A DNA stretch of 64,000 bases from Acanthacorydalis orientalis (GCA_034766995.1 CM068313.1:2079501-2143500), one strand, 5' to 3'; numbered from the stretch's first letter, positions 13,726-27,930 are shown. Numbers and translations are program-made. Notes: generated by a model not told the origin, from the letters alone.

Positions 13726-13858
13726 ATAAGTCAGCATCGTGAGAGATAAATAAAAAGATATACAAGTTTGTTGTGCTCGTTTCTTTCTTACCAACCCTAC
13801 AAACACGACGCCCCGACAACACCGTTTAGGTAAGACGTTCTTCGCCAAAAACCTCAGC

Positions 13859-13879
13859 GGTAGTGACTCAGACACTACC
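13859..13879. other. Perfect 7-bp stem hairpin
   Basis: GGTAGTG ACTCAGA CACTACC, about 130 bp after the Helitron-like ORF. Helitrons end in a hairpin close to a CTRR 3' terminus. The stem fits that pattern, but I do not see a convincing CTRR directly after it. Confidence 0.4.
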
Positions 13880-13934
13880 TACAATTTCTTTTTTAATATG
13901 AATTCAATAAAATTCATTATTTTGATAATTGACG

Positions 13935-14270
13935 ATTGCAGTGAATTACAAAGCGAAGACGATGAAGACGATAGTGATATAATACCAAGATTTCAAAGAC
14001 TTCAAGAATCTTCTCGTGAACCATTACCAGAGCAATGGATTTACGGTGAGGAAGAAGATCTATCCGATATGAAACGTTTTTCTGAAATGCCCGGAATCAA
14101 ACCTTCGCGCCTGCGTAGGATAAGTGATAATCCTGAGGATTTAGACGCTTCGAAAGAAGTCCTGGAAGAAGATTTTTGAGATGCTATAGTAGAAGAGACG
14201 GACAGATATACTATAGACGAAAGGTTTTGTAAAAAAAGGATACCGAAGGCGGTTTCATGTAAGTTCTGAT
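13935..14270 (+). pseudogene. piggyBac-type transposase relic, N-terminal region
   Basis: The frame reads an acidic stretch (ELQSEDDEDDSDIIPRFQRL), then MPGIKPSRLRRISD. After a gap it gives EEDF, a stop, and DAIVEETDRYTIDE. The order acidic N-terminus, PGI, D-x-F-x-x-FF-D, IVEETNRYA is typical of piggyBac transposases just before the catalytic core. The stop at 14177-14179 and loss of everything downstream mark it as a relic. The 5' part follows a Gly-Asp-rich region without a clear start. Confidence 0.65.
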
Positions 14271-14679
14271 GAAATAGAAGCATATGGTGCATTATATGCA
14301 TCTCGGTGTCTCAAATGGGGAAACCGAACATTGGGAAAGAGACTACCTGGCGGTGCAAACAGTGCCAAGTGCCACTGGATTCGCCTACTCGCTTACGAAG
14401 ATACCACACTCTTCGAAATTATCAGTAATTTGCTTTTCGTTGTACCTTGAATCTATTTGTTTTCATTTTGTGTCATTTATTTATTTTTGTTTTGCAATTA
14501 TATCACTGATTTTTTAGGAATAAATGAATTCTGACATAAAATCTATTGCTTTTACATACAGCTCCAAGCACCAAAAAAATTAAATCTGTCCGATGTGCAA
14601 AATTTTCTTCAAATAAATCTGTACCCAAAGAGTTAATGTTCTTTTTCTTTTGAGTTTTCAGTATTTGCTTGCCTTTCTA

Positions 14680-14751
14680 TCTCTCTCTCCCTCTCTCTCT
14701 CTATCTATCCCTTCCTCCCCTCACTACATCACTCTCTCTCTCTCACACACG

Positions 14752-14784
<33 letters not shown>

Positions 14785-14785
14785 G
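14680..14785. repeat. (CT)n, (CA)n, (TA)n compound microsatellite
   Basis: Polypyrimidine run, then CACACA, then about 12 TA units, followed by a short (GA)n run to about 14812. Confidence 0.95.
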
Positions 14786-14814
14786 TGTATACATACGAGG
14801 GAGAGAGAGAAAGA

Positions 14815-15925
14815 GTTTATTTGTCAGATAACAGAAACTCGGAAAAATCACGTACAATCCACGTGACTTGATAATTTCGCAACTGTTTTAAAACGAATTC
14901 GATGCGTAGGCGGCTCCGTTCGACCGCCGATATCTGATTCGCAACGAAAACGACGGACACACAGTCGGCCATTCGGTTGTTATTTATTTATTTTTTTAAG
15001 AAAAAAAAAAACAAAAAAAAAGAAGAAAACAGAAATCGTCGTGGGGTCGTCCCGGCGAGGTCATTCGTCCGTCGATCTATGTGTGCCTGTTCGTACGAGC
15101 GCACAAGCGCACACCTTAAGCGGATACGTAACTCCGGTACACAGTTCAATGTCAGCGTAAATAAACAACAATTCCGACGATAAATTGAACAGTTTAAATT
15201 TAGACGCGTTGAGACGGATCGGTGACCCGTGACTCCATTCACTACGATTGTTCGAAAGTGGTCGACGGAGCGGGGCTATCGATTCGCCACGATTGAGATA
15301 AGTTTGTTTTTGTTTTTTTTTTTTTTTTGTTTTCTTTTTTGATATTTTTATTTCGGCTCGTCCATCACTCTAATCAATTTCGATTTTGTACATACAGCGG
15401 TGTAAAAATGAAAGGAACGTTTTCGGATTCGGGGACTTCTATCTCCTCCTTTTTCTTCGAATCGAAATTGAAATTAAACCGGTCGAACATTTTCTCAGTT
15501 CAGATTTGTTTAGAGACGGTTTTTCAGCCGTTTTAGAGAAACTCTTTATTGTTTGATTCGAACGACACAGCCGTCTTTGATTTCGTCACGCTTCTACAGT
15601 GTTACAATTTGGGACTCGTGCACGAAGCGACATTCCATTGGATTTCATTTGATTTCTCTGGACGGTGCTGCGAATTTCAATTGGATTTTAGCAAACTTTT
15701 CTCCTGTATTGAAATTACACACTCGGAAAATATGAAGCGAATAATACTTTTTTTTCGTCCCGAAAACCACAATAACATTTTTCGACGAACCGAAATATTT
15801 TGGTCAGAACTGTTTGTGTGACTGAAATTATTTTTCTTTATTTTTTTATTCGACAATGTGATATTTTTCCAAAGCAGGATCTACCAATATGCAATTACCT
15901 ACGCTACCACTCTTAAGTCTATTAA
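14815..15925. other. No recognisable gene
   Basis: Mixed-composition DNA with poly-A and poly-T runs at 14995-15030 and 15305-15330. The open frames at 15327-15821 have no domain that I recognise. Confidence 0.4.
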
Positions 15926-15927
15926 AT

Positions 15928-16560
15928 ATTACTGTTTCTGGATCCAAACGGCTATGAATTGAATAATATCGAAAAAAGTGATTTCTTTTTTTCCCAGTCG
16001 ACTTAGAAACACGATTTCGATGTTTTAGAGAATAGGCTACTTGGTCATAAAATATTATACTGTTTTCTGATCAACACGGTTATGAATTGAATAATATAAA
16101 AAAACAATGTTTATTTTCCACAGCCGACTTAGAAACACGATTTCGATGTTTTAGCGAATAGGTAACTAGATCATGAAATATCACAAGATTTTCGGATCAA
16201 GACAGCTGTGACTTTATGAATAATATTAAAAAAAACACTTTATTTTGCTCAGGCGACTTAGAAACACGATTTCAATATTTTAGGGAACAGGCGACTTGCA
16301 TGATCATGAAATATCATAATGTTTTCGCATCAACGCGGCTATGAATTTAATAATATTAAAAAAAAAACACTGTTTATTTTCCCCAGCCGACTTAGAAACA
16401 CGATTTCAATGTTTTAGTGAATGGGCGACTTGATCATGAAATATACTGTTTTTGGATCAAGACGGCTATGAATCGAATAGTATTAAAAATAAACATCTGT
16501 TCATTTTCCCCAGACGACTTGGAAGTACGATTTCGGTGTTTTAGGGAATTTATGATTTGA
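15928..16560 (+). repeat. Tandem array A of a ~130-bp family (about 5 units)
   Basis: The motif CGACTTAGAAACACGATTTC recurs with its G at 16000, 16126, 16255, 16389 and 16516 (spacing 126-134 bp). Each unit also has a CTATGAATTGAATAATA block, an A-run and a pyrimidine tract ending in CAG just before CGACTTAG. The first unit is partial. The same family forms array B at 23380-24085. Confidence 0.95.
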
Positions 16561-16768
16561 TCTACTTGTATCGTACATAAAATTGTCAGCTGAATGTTCT
16601 CGTTTCCATTAATGTTTTTTTTTCACTCCCCACACAACACAAAAATGTTCAATAATTAATTAGAGTACATTATTTATTGTTGCTTAAACATACTTCAATG
16701 GCAGTGTCGTTGTCTTTAAATCGATAAAGATTTTTCTATACATTAGCGCTCTGAGGACAATAGAATCA

Positions 16769-16770
<2 letters not shown>

Positions 16771-16811
<41 letters not shown>
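16771..16811. repeat. (TA)n microsatellite
   Basis: About 20 TA units. Confidence 0.95.
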
Positions 16812-16815
<4 letters not shown>

Positions 16816-18489
16816 GAACATTTTAGATCATTTCTGCAATTATTGTTTTTTTATATAAAATCAAATACATTCCGTCTGGAAAATTGATCGAAACAAACGA
16901 AATATTTCAATGACAAACACGTTGATCACGTATGCTTTACCGGCGATTGTTTCAAACCGATTTCATTTATTACTTGATCAAGTCGCAGTACTGATTTGTT
17001 CTCATACCAAGTGTACTTGATATGCGGTCAATATTCGGTCGTTCATGAAAATTAATACAATTAAGGATTAGAATTACAGCTCGAACGTTAAGATTTCTAT
17101 TTTCGGTACTAGAAAACAGGTTGTGTTTTCTAAACAGTTTTTTTTTTAAAAAAAAAGGAAAAGAAATACATACATGTATTCACACGCTACACACTCTATG
17201 GTCAATCGTTGTAGTATGTTAATTCGTTTTTACTAAAAGAGGGTTTTAGTGCCAGTTGGAATAATCGTCGCCATATTGTCTTCTGGCGTATCTATTGTTC
17301 GTCATTGTTGTGTTTGAATCTTGAAGTCCATGTACGAGTTTATGTCTTCTGCGTGGTTTAGATTTTCAGGTAGATTTTCAACTCTACTTTTAATTTATCT
17401 GATGATGAAAATCGAAAGTGTCAGAAGAAAAAAATAACTCGTGCTTAGCTTCCATGATACAAACGGAGCGGACAGTTTCGAATAGTGAAAAAAATTCTCT
17501 TTCGTCATGCCGTTTGGAAATAAATCCTTAGAGATTTATAATTACTATCGACTTTTTTATCGATTCCGGACAATTTTTAAATACGAAGCTGTTAAAATTG
17601 AATGCGGTTAAATATGATTTCGAGATAATAGAGGCCTTTCCGCTATAAAAAAAATGTTTTTACAATCGACTCACCTTGAACTGTGCTATGAACAGAGCCG
17701 CGTCTCTGACAAATCGGCCCCGACAAGACGACACGTTTGTTGGGAATCCGTGGTGTTATCGAAAAGCTCGACTCGCGCGCGAAACGTCGGACACACCGCG
17801 AACGAATCGCGTATCACAGTACCGAAATTATAAACGGCCGAACGGGACGACGTCCGCGTGTTCGAAGTACAACCGTGACGGTATCCGAACCGGCGGCGCT
17901 CGCTCAGAACGATGCCAGCATCCCCAAGAGCGAGCGGTGGCCGTTTGGAAATCGGTTACCTGTCTGTGCCGGTGCTCGCCGACTCCCGGAGACACCGTGC
18001 GCTCTCGATTGGTCGTCGATCGGTCACCGAACGAGATCTACGACTGTACGGTCCGTGTTCCGTACATGTGAACCGTACGTCTTCCGATACACGTGAACAA
18101 TGGCGAAGGCTCTCGTGCCTCTTATGAAGAAAACGTCGCGCGCACACACACGCACACGTACACACATGATGTCGACCGATTAATTGGTAAACGTGTCGTC
18201 CCTTCGCCGCGCTCGTGTTGTGCCATCATCCATCAAAGACGCGGCCGTCATGTCGAGCACGACACAATCATGAAATCGTTACCTTTACGCACGTATTCAT
18301 CCGTACGTGTACGCACGGCCCCGCCATAACTGTTGTTACGCAAACACGAATCGATAAACGAAGAAACCTATCATTTGTTTTCGTCAACAGATATTCATTA
18401 AGTCGTCCATGGAAATAAAAATAGTCAACAAAACAATCGAACATTCATTCAAAGCGATTTCCTGTTGCTTCCACAGATACCTTTCAACT
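16812..18489. other. Unrecognised DNA with a GC-richer island at 17690-18330
   Basis: The island is CpG-rich and holds overlapping open frames on both strands (up to 131 codons) without family motifs. Two or more frames open over the same stretch argues for composition rather than coding. It also contains a short (CA)n run near 18142-18168. Confidence 0.35.
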
Positions 18490-19025
18490 ATTAGGACTTT
18501 CGTCTATCGAATCAAGCAGCTCATGGATTGAAAAACCGCCAACTGTTTAAAAATTGATTGATTCAGAGATCAAACAGAAAAATCGACAAACGTTATTAAT
18601 CGATTGTTATAGATCAAGCAGTTATGCATTGAAAAACCGTCAACTGTTTAAAAAAGGATTGATTTAGAGACCAAATAGAAAAATCGACAAACGTTATTAA
18701 CCGATTGTTATAGATAAAGCAGCTCATGGATTGAAAACCGCCAACTGTTTAAAAATTGATTGATTCAGAGACCAAACAGAAAAATCGACAAATGTTATTA
18801 ACCGATTATCATAGATCAGGCAGCTCATGCATTGAAAAACCGTTAACTGTTTAAAAACGGATTGATTTAGAGATGAAACAGAAAAATCGACGAACGTTAT
18901 TAACCGATTGTCATAGATCAGGCAGCCCGTGCATCGCAAAACCGTCGACTGTTTGAAAACTGATCGTTTTGGAGACAGAACGGCGAAATCGACGAACTTT
19001 GTCGACCAACTGTCATACATCCGCG
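18490..19025. repeat. Tandem array with a 101-102-bp period (5 units)
   Basis: AATCGAC recurs at 18581, 18682, 18783, 18885 and 18987. Each unit carries ATTGAAAAACCG.CAACTGTTTAA and GATTGTTATAGATCA-like segments. The last unit is the most diverged and GC-richer. Because 102 is divisible by three, part of the minus strand shows an open frame with a 34-residue repeat; I regard this as a by-product. It is unrelated in sequence to the 101-bp array at 59395-60310. Confidence 0.95.
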
Positions 19026-19298
19026 TTCAATTGTCGTGTGGAAAGGCCGCCTGTCTTTCACCGCGGCAACAATTCGTGAAAAACGTATCGCGAGTCGACT
19101 GTGAACAGGACGATCAGATCGTTCCGGTAAAAACGAACACCAGTCTCACCAGTGGAACGAAACATGTCGTCAGTCGAAAACATATTTCTTGTTTACTACA
19201 TCCACTGATAACGAATCGACATTTTTTCGATCCATATTCGTGTTGGATTCCGTTTCAAATGGTAGTTTTATCTCGTATGATACACATGCACACACACA

Positions 19299-19301
<3 letters not shown>

Positions 19302-19356
<55 letters not shown>
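19302..19356. repeat. (TA)n microsatellite
   Basis: Short (CA)n run followed by about 26 TA units. Confidence 0.97.
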
Positions 19357-19357
<1 letters not shown>

Positions 19358-19374
19358 TGTGCACAATAATCATA

Positions 19375-21600
19375 GAGTGTATTTATATATCGATATTTTT
19401 TTATAAGACTTATTTATAGAACGTTCGTATCATGCAATTATGCACCGCAATTATTGCACGAGCCTCGAGAGTGAATTCCAGCAATAGCGATTTTTAAATT
19501 TAACGGAGTTTGTTTACGTCCTTATTTATAACACTTATTTACAGCGATGGGTCAAGAGTCATTTAACTATTGTTGAATAAAATCAGCGCACTGCACACGT
19601 ATTTTTTTTTCTAAGACGAACGTTTCAAGATGAGATCGTACGTCTTCAGTGCACGAATCGATTTCGACAGGCTAGATCTCTGGTCGAGGCGCGGTCGCAT
19701 TTTTTTGTGAACATTCGCAGACGGCTGTGTCGAAACAGATATTCTTTTGGAATAAACGTTTCTTTTTTTAAAAATGTACACCGCTAAAGAGCTTCCGGTT
19801 ATATCAGACTGCATTGAATCTGAAGAACGCGGTTTCTTTTTTTCACAATAATGAACATAGAATAGAAAAGAGAAACTTTAACACGTTCAGCCCGGCCTGC
19901 TTTTTCATATTCTGTACGATGGGCCAGCGCCTGATTAATTCTCCCGTTCCGATCCAGTAACCTAGGTCGACCGCACGCTTTTATTTGAAAATATCTGTCT
20001 TTCTGTCACTCATAGAACACTGATATTCGTCGCGATCCTCCATTATTCAGCGCTCTCGCTAATGAATTTTAAAAATAATCATAGGAACCACAAATATTGC
20101 TTCGATTCTCTCTTTTGTTTCAAAATGTGTTATTAATTTTGAACGTGCGTGGCAGCCGTGACAGTTACACGCATTTTCGAAAATCGATCAGCATAAATCT
20201 GTATCGTCGGATGTTTTCCGAACTAACTGGTTTGTGCGAACGATTTAAAACTGAATCTCTTGTTTCCTAACAGAAGTTCGACGCGTACAAGCCGTTTCCG
20301 TTCTTGCATTTTGCATGAAGTGCGAGGACGGGCCTGCTTATGCGTTTTGACCCGAGATGGATGTGGAGCTTGATGAGAAAAATAAAATCGTGAAAATCGT
20401 ACAGGATCGAGACCTCAGGCGTGACAGAACGGTACGGCCTAATACCGGCCCTTAAAAAAAGATCACGTATTGAAAAATCATAGAATAGTCATGTGAGAAT
20501 AATGGATGAATCGTTTTCGGTTGACCTGCCGAATCATTGCGATTGAAAGTCTTCAAAAAAGAAGTCTCCTACACTGAAAGCGTACTGAGATGCAGTTCAG
20601 CTCTGCGATGGAATAATATTCTTGATATCGCAGAGGGAATGGCTTCTTATTCAAGGCGAATAATCTATTCTAGATGGTTTTCATGAATGCATCGAGCTGA
20701 ACTGGCACGAGGCTTCGTTCTCAAGCCCACAGCTCTCCATTTCAGCGACTCTCAACTGTTTTATCACCCATCAAAGTTCGTACAAACACTCTAGATCCTA
20801 TTAGTGGCGTATGAGTCACGTGTTCGGTGCTCGACGCTCAGTGGCCTCCACTTGATCTCCTCGAACACAGTTCAGTTGTTCACTCATGTCCAATAATTCG
20901 AGATGACTCTCTTCAACTGCAGAGAAAAATACGATCTGACAATAATTCAGTTCAAATGATTTCTGGAACATTAAGTTCGTCTTAGATTGTTCGATGATGG
21001 CATCCGTTGATCCGATATCAAAGTCATGGCCGTCTGTTTAGTTAGAAGTGTTGTTTCATGTCAAGAAAGAATAATCAAATTCTAGGTCTTGTCCATTCTT
21101 GATGGAATATTCAGATATCACTATGCAGATAAGATTTCTAGTCAATCTTTCTTTTAAGTCACGCGAGTTATATCGATTTTCATATAAAATAATATGCTCC
21201 GCAGTTTTTTTCTGTATTTTTCAGATAGCTGTGTGTATTCTTAAAATATGATCGAATTTAGTAAAGAAACTGCTCCGTATATCGTATATTTTTTCGAGTT
21301 AACTTTTTTTTAAAATAAACTTCATTGTTATGAAAATTCACAGGGGTTTTTCTAAAAAGTAAATATGTATTTGGTGGTGACAAGCATTCAATTCAGCATG
21401 GATTGTCTTCAGACTGAATTAATTTATCCTAATACATTTTATGCAGGTCTGATCAAGTTGCCGTGTGTTTTTTTTTTTTTTTAATAAATGTATTAGATTG
21501 CTGTGAATTCTTGAATTTATTTTGTTTTTTTATTTATTGTTCGTTCATTTGTTATAAATATTGTTGTGGTGATTGACCGATTTGTTTCTTCAGTTCTATT
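19375..21600. other. No recognisable gene
   Basis: Apparently unique non-coding DNA. A TTAACACGTTCAGCCCGGC sequence near 19878 resembles a piggyBac-type terminus next to TTAA, but no matching second end was found. Confidence 0.4.
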
Positions 21601-22285
21601 GTTTTTTTTTCTTCAATGAATTATCTTTTCGCCTCACAGACTGGAAAATTGTCTCTTGAAAATTACTGAGAAATCGAATCTCTCTTGGTTTATTCATTTG
21701 TTGTGACTAGTTTTGTGGTTAGTAATTGGATGATTTGTTTTTTCAATTTCAGTGTTCTTTGTTTCATAAAAGAATTATTTTTTTGTCTCACAGACTGGAA
21801 AATTGTTGAAAATCGAATGTCTCTTATTTTTATCCATTGATTGTTCATTTGTTATAAATGTTTTTGTGGTCAGCAATTGATTGATTTGTTTTTCGATTTT
21901 ATTGTTTGTTTCTTTTTTGTTTCATAAAAGAATTATCTTTTCGCCTCACAGACTGGAAAATTGTCTCTTGAAAATTACTCAAAAATCGAATGTCTCATGT
22001 TTTTATCAATTGTTTGTTCATTTGTTATAAATGTTTTTGTGGTCACTGATTGCCCGATTTGTTTTTTCGATTCTGCTGTTTTTTGTTTCACAAATGAATT
22101 GTTTTTCTATCCCACAGATTGGAAAATTGCTGAAAAATAGAATGACTCTTGTTTTTATCCATTGTTTGTTCATTTGTTATAATTTTTTTTGCGATTGCCC
22201 GATTTATTTTCTCGATTATGTTTTTCTTTTCGTTTTTTTTTTTTTTTACAAATGAATAATATTCTAGTCTCAGGGATTAGACAAT
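21600..22285 (+). repeat. Tandem array with a ~158-bp period (4-5 units)
   Basis: CTCACAGACTGGAAAATTG or a close variant recurs at about 21637, 21791, 21949, 22115 and, diverged, 22271. The TCATTTGTTATAAATGTTTTTG and GATTTGTTTTTTCGATTCTG regions are shared between units. Homopolymer T runs vary in length between copies. Confidence 0.92.
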
Positions 22286-22439
22286 TTTTTTCCGATGAAA
22301 AATTCTCAATCCTCATTGATCATTTTCGATTGCTGCCCATGCGGACATCGATTGACCAGAATGTCATTCATTTGTCATGTCCGTTCCCTACCGTTCGTGT
22401 CGATTGTTTTGTTTTCGGTGTCGAGAACAAGCGATGATC

Positions 22440-23375
22440 CGCTAACGATCACTACGTCGACATCCGCTCGCGTCGCTCGCCACGTCCCGTCCTCGAACGC
22501 CGTCGCCGAGATATTCCCCGTCTCACGCACACGTCTGGTTATAGAACTCGCGTCGAACGAAATGTGACGGACGTGAAAACAACAGATCTTATCGACGCGT
22601 GTTGACACGCGTGTCGTCGACGACGCGCTCGCGCCGACGGAGAGAGCCAGTGTCCGTCCCGTTCGGCGCAACTGGTGCGCTCTCGTACCCGTGCGACGCT
22701 CGCGCCGCTCGCCGTAATGAGCGCGGAGGGTCGACGTTTCTTTCGAATAAATAACTAATTGACATGTTGTGATGATGTCGTCGGCGCGGTACAAAATCCA
22801 CGATCGGGTCCTTGGTCACCGTGTCGCGCTCCCAGCCGAACCATGTTCATCTCACGGGGGTTTCCCTCCTCCCGTCGAACTCGCACCTCAATCGAGTACG
22901 ATCGAGTTCAGTACTGCCGGCCACTTGATCTGAGCACGAAATCCGTTAGTTTTACCGATCTCGTTCAAATTTCGAATCTGTTCCGGCCTCCCGCAACGTC
23001 GACCCACCGAGGAAAAAACAGAGAACACCGAATCGCTTCCGCGACGATCCGCTTGTTTTCGTGCGATTCGGTGCCGGTTGGGATTTCCGTAGGTTTTTTT
23101 TCCACGCCTTCGAGCGGCCGACCGACGATAAGTTCGATATTCGAGTTCAGATAATGGTTTATATGCGCGCCGGTCGATTTTGTACAATAATATTTACAAT
23201 GAAACGTACAGACGAGTCAGATGACAGGTCATGCTGATTGCGTGAAAGAATGTAGAAAAATATAATTAGGTCAGAGCAGATCTATTTTGAATTGTTTTTT
23301 TTCGTGTTAAAAAAGGATCGACGAAACGTGGATACATGTATGTTGATCGTGATGTTGCTTTTTGACACGGAGGCG
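22440..23375. other. GC-richer island, no assignable gene
   Basis: CpG-rich DNA (22440-23160) with overlapping frames on both strands up to 139 codons and no domain motif. It separates two tandem arrays. Confidence 0.35.
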
Positions 23376-23379
23376 GTTT

Positions 23380-24085
23380 TTTTTCCGAGCCGACTTAGAA
23401 ATACGATTTCGACGGGTTAGTGAATAGACGACTTAATCGTGAAATATCGTACTGTTTTCGGATCAAGATGCCTATGAATTGAATAATGTAAAAAGAAAAC
23501 ATTTTGTTTACTCTCCTCAGTCGATTTGGAAGTACAATTACAGCGTTTTTGGAAAGAAATGACTTGATAATGAAATATCATACTTCTTTCAGTTCAAGAC
23601 GGCTATGAATTGAATAATGTATAAAAAAACATTTTGTTTACTCTGCTCATTCGATTTGGAAGTACGATTTCAATGATTTAGGGAATAGATGGCTTGGTAA
23701 TGAAATATCATACTTCATTCGGTTCAAGACGGCTATGAATTGAATAATGTATAAAAAAAACATTTTGTTTACTCTGCTCATTCGACTTGGAAGTACGATT
23801 TCAACATTTTAGGGAATAGATGACTTGATCATGAAATATTATATTGTTTTCGAATAAAGATGGTTATGAATTGAATAATATAAAAAAATTTTTGTTTACT
23901 CTCCTCAGCCGACTTGGAAATACGATTTCAACGATTTAGGAAATAGATAACTTGATAGTGAAATATCGTACTGTTTTCGGATCAAGATGGCCATGAATTG
24001 AATAATATAAAAAAAAATTTGTTTACTTTCCTCAGCCGACTTAGAAGTGCGATTTCAATGTTTTAGTGAATAGATGACTTGATCT
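23380..24085 (+). repeat. Tandem array B of the ~130-bp family (6 units)
   Basis: CGACTT(A/G)GAA(A/G)TACGATTTC recurs with its G at 23392, 23523, 23653, 23784, 23911 and 24038 (spacing 127-131 bp). Units share GGCTATGAATTGAATAAT, an A-run, and a pyrimidine tract ending in (C/T)CA(G/T) with array A at 15928-16560. The second to fourth units form a subfamily with ACATTTTGTTTACTCT. Confidence 0.95.
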
Positions 24086-24342
24086 GAGCGCAAATTCTGT
24101 GTTCATCTCAATCAAAAAAATGCGTCCCCTTTGGAAAACCCCGTTCTAGTAATAACACTTTATCACACTTGAACATTAATCGACTGCATTTTCATGGCAA
24201 ACTTGTTTTGTACGTTTTTATTACGATACGATTTTGTTTTTAATTTGATATTGTTTTATCTTTTCGTTGTTGTTGGTGAATTATTATTTGAAATCATGTA
24301 ATGTTTGAAATGATTGGTATTTGTACGGAATATTTAAAAGAA

Positions 24343-24466
24343 AAAAACGAATAAAAATATTCAAATCTAATGGTGTGTGGGTGCTCTTTAATGATGTATG
24401 TATATATATATATATCATTAAAGAGTACCCACACACCATTAAATTTGAATATTTTTATTCGTTTTT
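24343..24466. repeat. Near-perfect 53-bp-arm inverted repeat with a (TA)n loop
   Basis: The arm at 24343-24395 (with ATGGTGTGTGGGTGCTCTTT) is the reverse complement of 24414-24466 with very few mismatches. The 18-bp loop is a TA run. The end of the arm, GTGCTCTTTAATGA next to TA repeats, recurs at about 24477 and 24831, also followed by (TA)n. Confidence 0.95.
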
Positions 24467-24488
24467 ATGGTGCGTGTGTGCTCTTCAA

Positions 24489-24489
24489 T

Positions 24490-24534
<45 letters not shown>

Positions 24535-24770
24535 AAATTTTTAAAGCATTGCTCCAAAATATTGGAAATTAAAATATAGTTTAATAATAGAATATAAGAA
24601 ATAATTAAATATGCAGATATAGTAAAGTATAATAAGTGAATTATAATTAAAATGTAACGGAATAGATAAGTTTGGCATCTATCACGTTTAAATTTTGTCA
24701 CTAATCTGTAGAAGTGGTGTGAAATGTGACATTATACAAGATTAACAATGTATGTATATCTCAATAAAGA

Positions 24771-24822
<52 letters not shown>

Positions 24823-24844
24823 ATTAAAGAATGTGCTCTTTAAT

Positions 24845-24888
<44 letters not shown>
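24489..24888. repeat. Three (TA)n tracts
   Basis: TA tracts at about 24490-24532, 24775-24812 and 24848-24888, separated by AT-rich unique DNA. The first and third are preceded by GTGTGCTCTTCAATGG and GTGCTCTTTAATGA respectively. Confidence 0.95.
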
Positions 24889-24891
<3 letters not shown>

Positions 24892-25140
24892 TGGCGCATA
24901 TACGATTTAATCTGAGGGGGCGAGATGAACAGAAATTTTTTTTTAATGTGAATTCAATGAAATTCATTAAGTGATTATTAAAATTTATTTAAAGAATAAA
25001 ATCCGGTTTTCTTTTCTTTTCACAAAGCTCTCGAATTCAGTCATTGTTACATTAATCTCTCTATGTATATAGGAGCATTTTTGCGCGATGGCCTTGTTTT
25101 ATTTTCTAGTGCTTTTCTCCTTTTCTTTGGTGGGTGTCAG
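24889..25140 (+). repeat. Dispersed repeat, copy 1
   Basis: From GTGGCGCATA through TTTTTTAATGTGAATTCAAT, AAAATTTATTT.AAGAATAAA and CACAAAGCTCT this aligns with 37138-37350 on the same strand. Both copies start right after a TA/GT microsatellite. A short match to the same TGAATTCAAT.AAATTCATTA segment also occurs at about 13896-13920. Confidence 0.85.
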
Positions 25141-25168
25141 CGCCCCCTGTCCCCTTAGTCCTCCACTG

Positions 25169-26725
<1,557 letters not shown>

Positions 26726-26730
26726 AAATC

Positions 26731-26901
<171 letters not shown>

Positions 26902-27007
26902 TAGTTGTGGAATAAATATAGATCTAAAGAATATTTATTCGAGTTGCAAAACCTTTAGTGGGCTTCGAAGTGAATAAAATTGGAAAGATTCGATTAAAAC
27001 AATACTA

Positions 27008-27256
27008 GGAGGCTTCGCCACGCACGCTGCGCTCACCAATTCCCGACCTCATTGCGCTCGCCCACTTGTCAATTATAAGCGTCTCCGTGCAACCTCTGAA
27101 TGAGACAATAAACATATTTTTCGAAACTCACTTATGTTTCTATGTAATCATTATCGCAGACAGATTGCAACGTTGCTGTTACATATACGAGATAGACATA
27201 CTTGGGTACCGTGAGACGACGGCGTCATAAATATATAATGAGTCGACGTCATCGAA
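27008..27256 (+). repeat. Duplicated segment, copy 1
   Basis: From GGCTTCGCCAC through AATTATAAGC, ACAATAAACATATTTTTC, GTTGCTGTT and CTTGGGTACC to GTCGACGTCATCGAA, this aligns with 28735-28936 in the same orientation at about 80% identity by eye. Both copies follow TA-rich DNA with a GGCTTCGCC/GACTTCGCC motif. Confidence 0.88.
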
Positions 27257-27277
27257 CCTTTCTTGTGGATAATTTCG

Positions 27278-27280
<3 letters not shown>

Positions 27281-27323
<43 letters not shown>
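27281..27323. repeat. (TA)n microsatellite
   Basis: About 21 TA units directly after copy 1 of the duplicated segment. Confidence 0.95.
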
Positions 27324-27327
<4 letters not shown>

Positions 27328-27930
27328 TTACTACATGACCTGCTAGATGATATTCGAAACAGTAACGCGTCCGCACGTATCAAACAGTCGAATTTCGAAA
27401 CAGATGCCACCTATAAACATTTGAACTCGAAAACAAAAACGATACGATCGACGAATATTCTCATTTAGAACCGAGTTACAGTTACTTAGACTCCCGAACC
27501 GACCGAATTTCGAAAACGGCGCGATTCTCGTTCGCACGTCGTGAAACCGCGATCGAGCGGCTGACGATTTCGAAACAGTCGGCGCGGTTTGACCTTCCCG
27601 GTGGGTCGTTTCTATCGGACAAGGAATCTAATTCGCGCCGCCTGTTTAGAAACTCTGCACACGCGGTACGTACGTGTGTGTGTGTGTGCGCGCACCGACA
27701 CACACACGCGGCGTGTGTATCTGGAGAAGGATTCATTTTGGACGAAACGAATCGAGAGCCGTCGTGACGTTCGTACATTTGTGGATAGCAATGACCTGTT
27801 GCGAATACTTCCGTACATAACCAGAGCCGCGAAGTGGGCAGACGTCTAGCAGACAATAAATTAAAATTGGGAATAATAATGTTCGGTCTAATGATCATAG
27901 GGAATTAAAGGTCAAAGTCATATAAAGGAC

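Noticed and set aside
18724..19020. Repeat protein encoded on the minus strand
   Set aside because: The 34-residue periodicity follows from the 102-bp tandem DNA repeat; the frame breaks in the earlier units.
19878..19900. piggyBac-type terminus TTAACACGTTCAGCC
   Set aside because: No facing inverted end with TTAA was found within several kilobases.
22375..23187. Overlapping frames of 70-139 codons on both strands
   Set aside because: Overlap and CpG-rich composition explain them; no recognisable motif.
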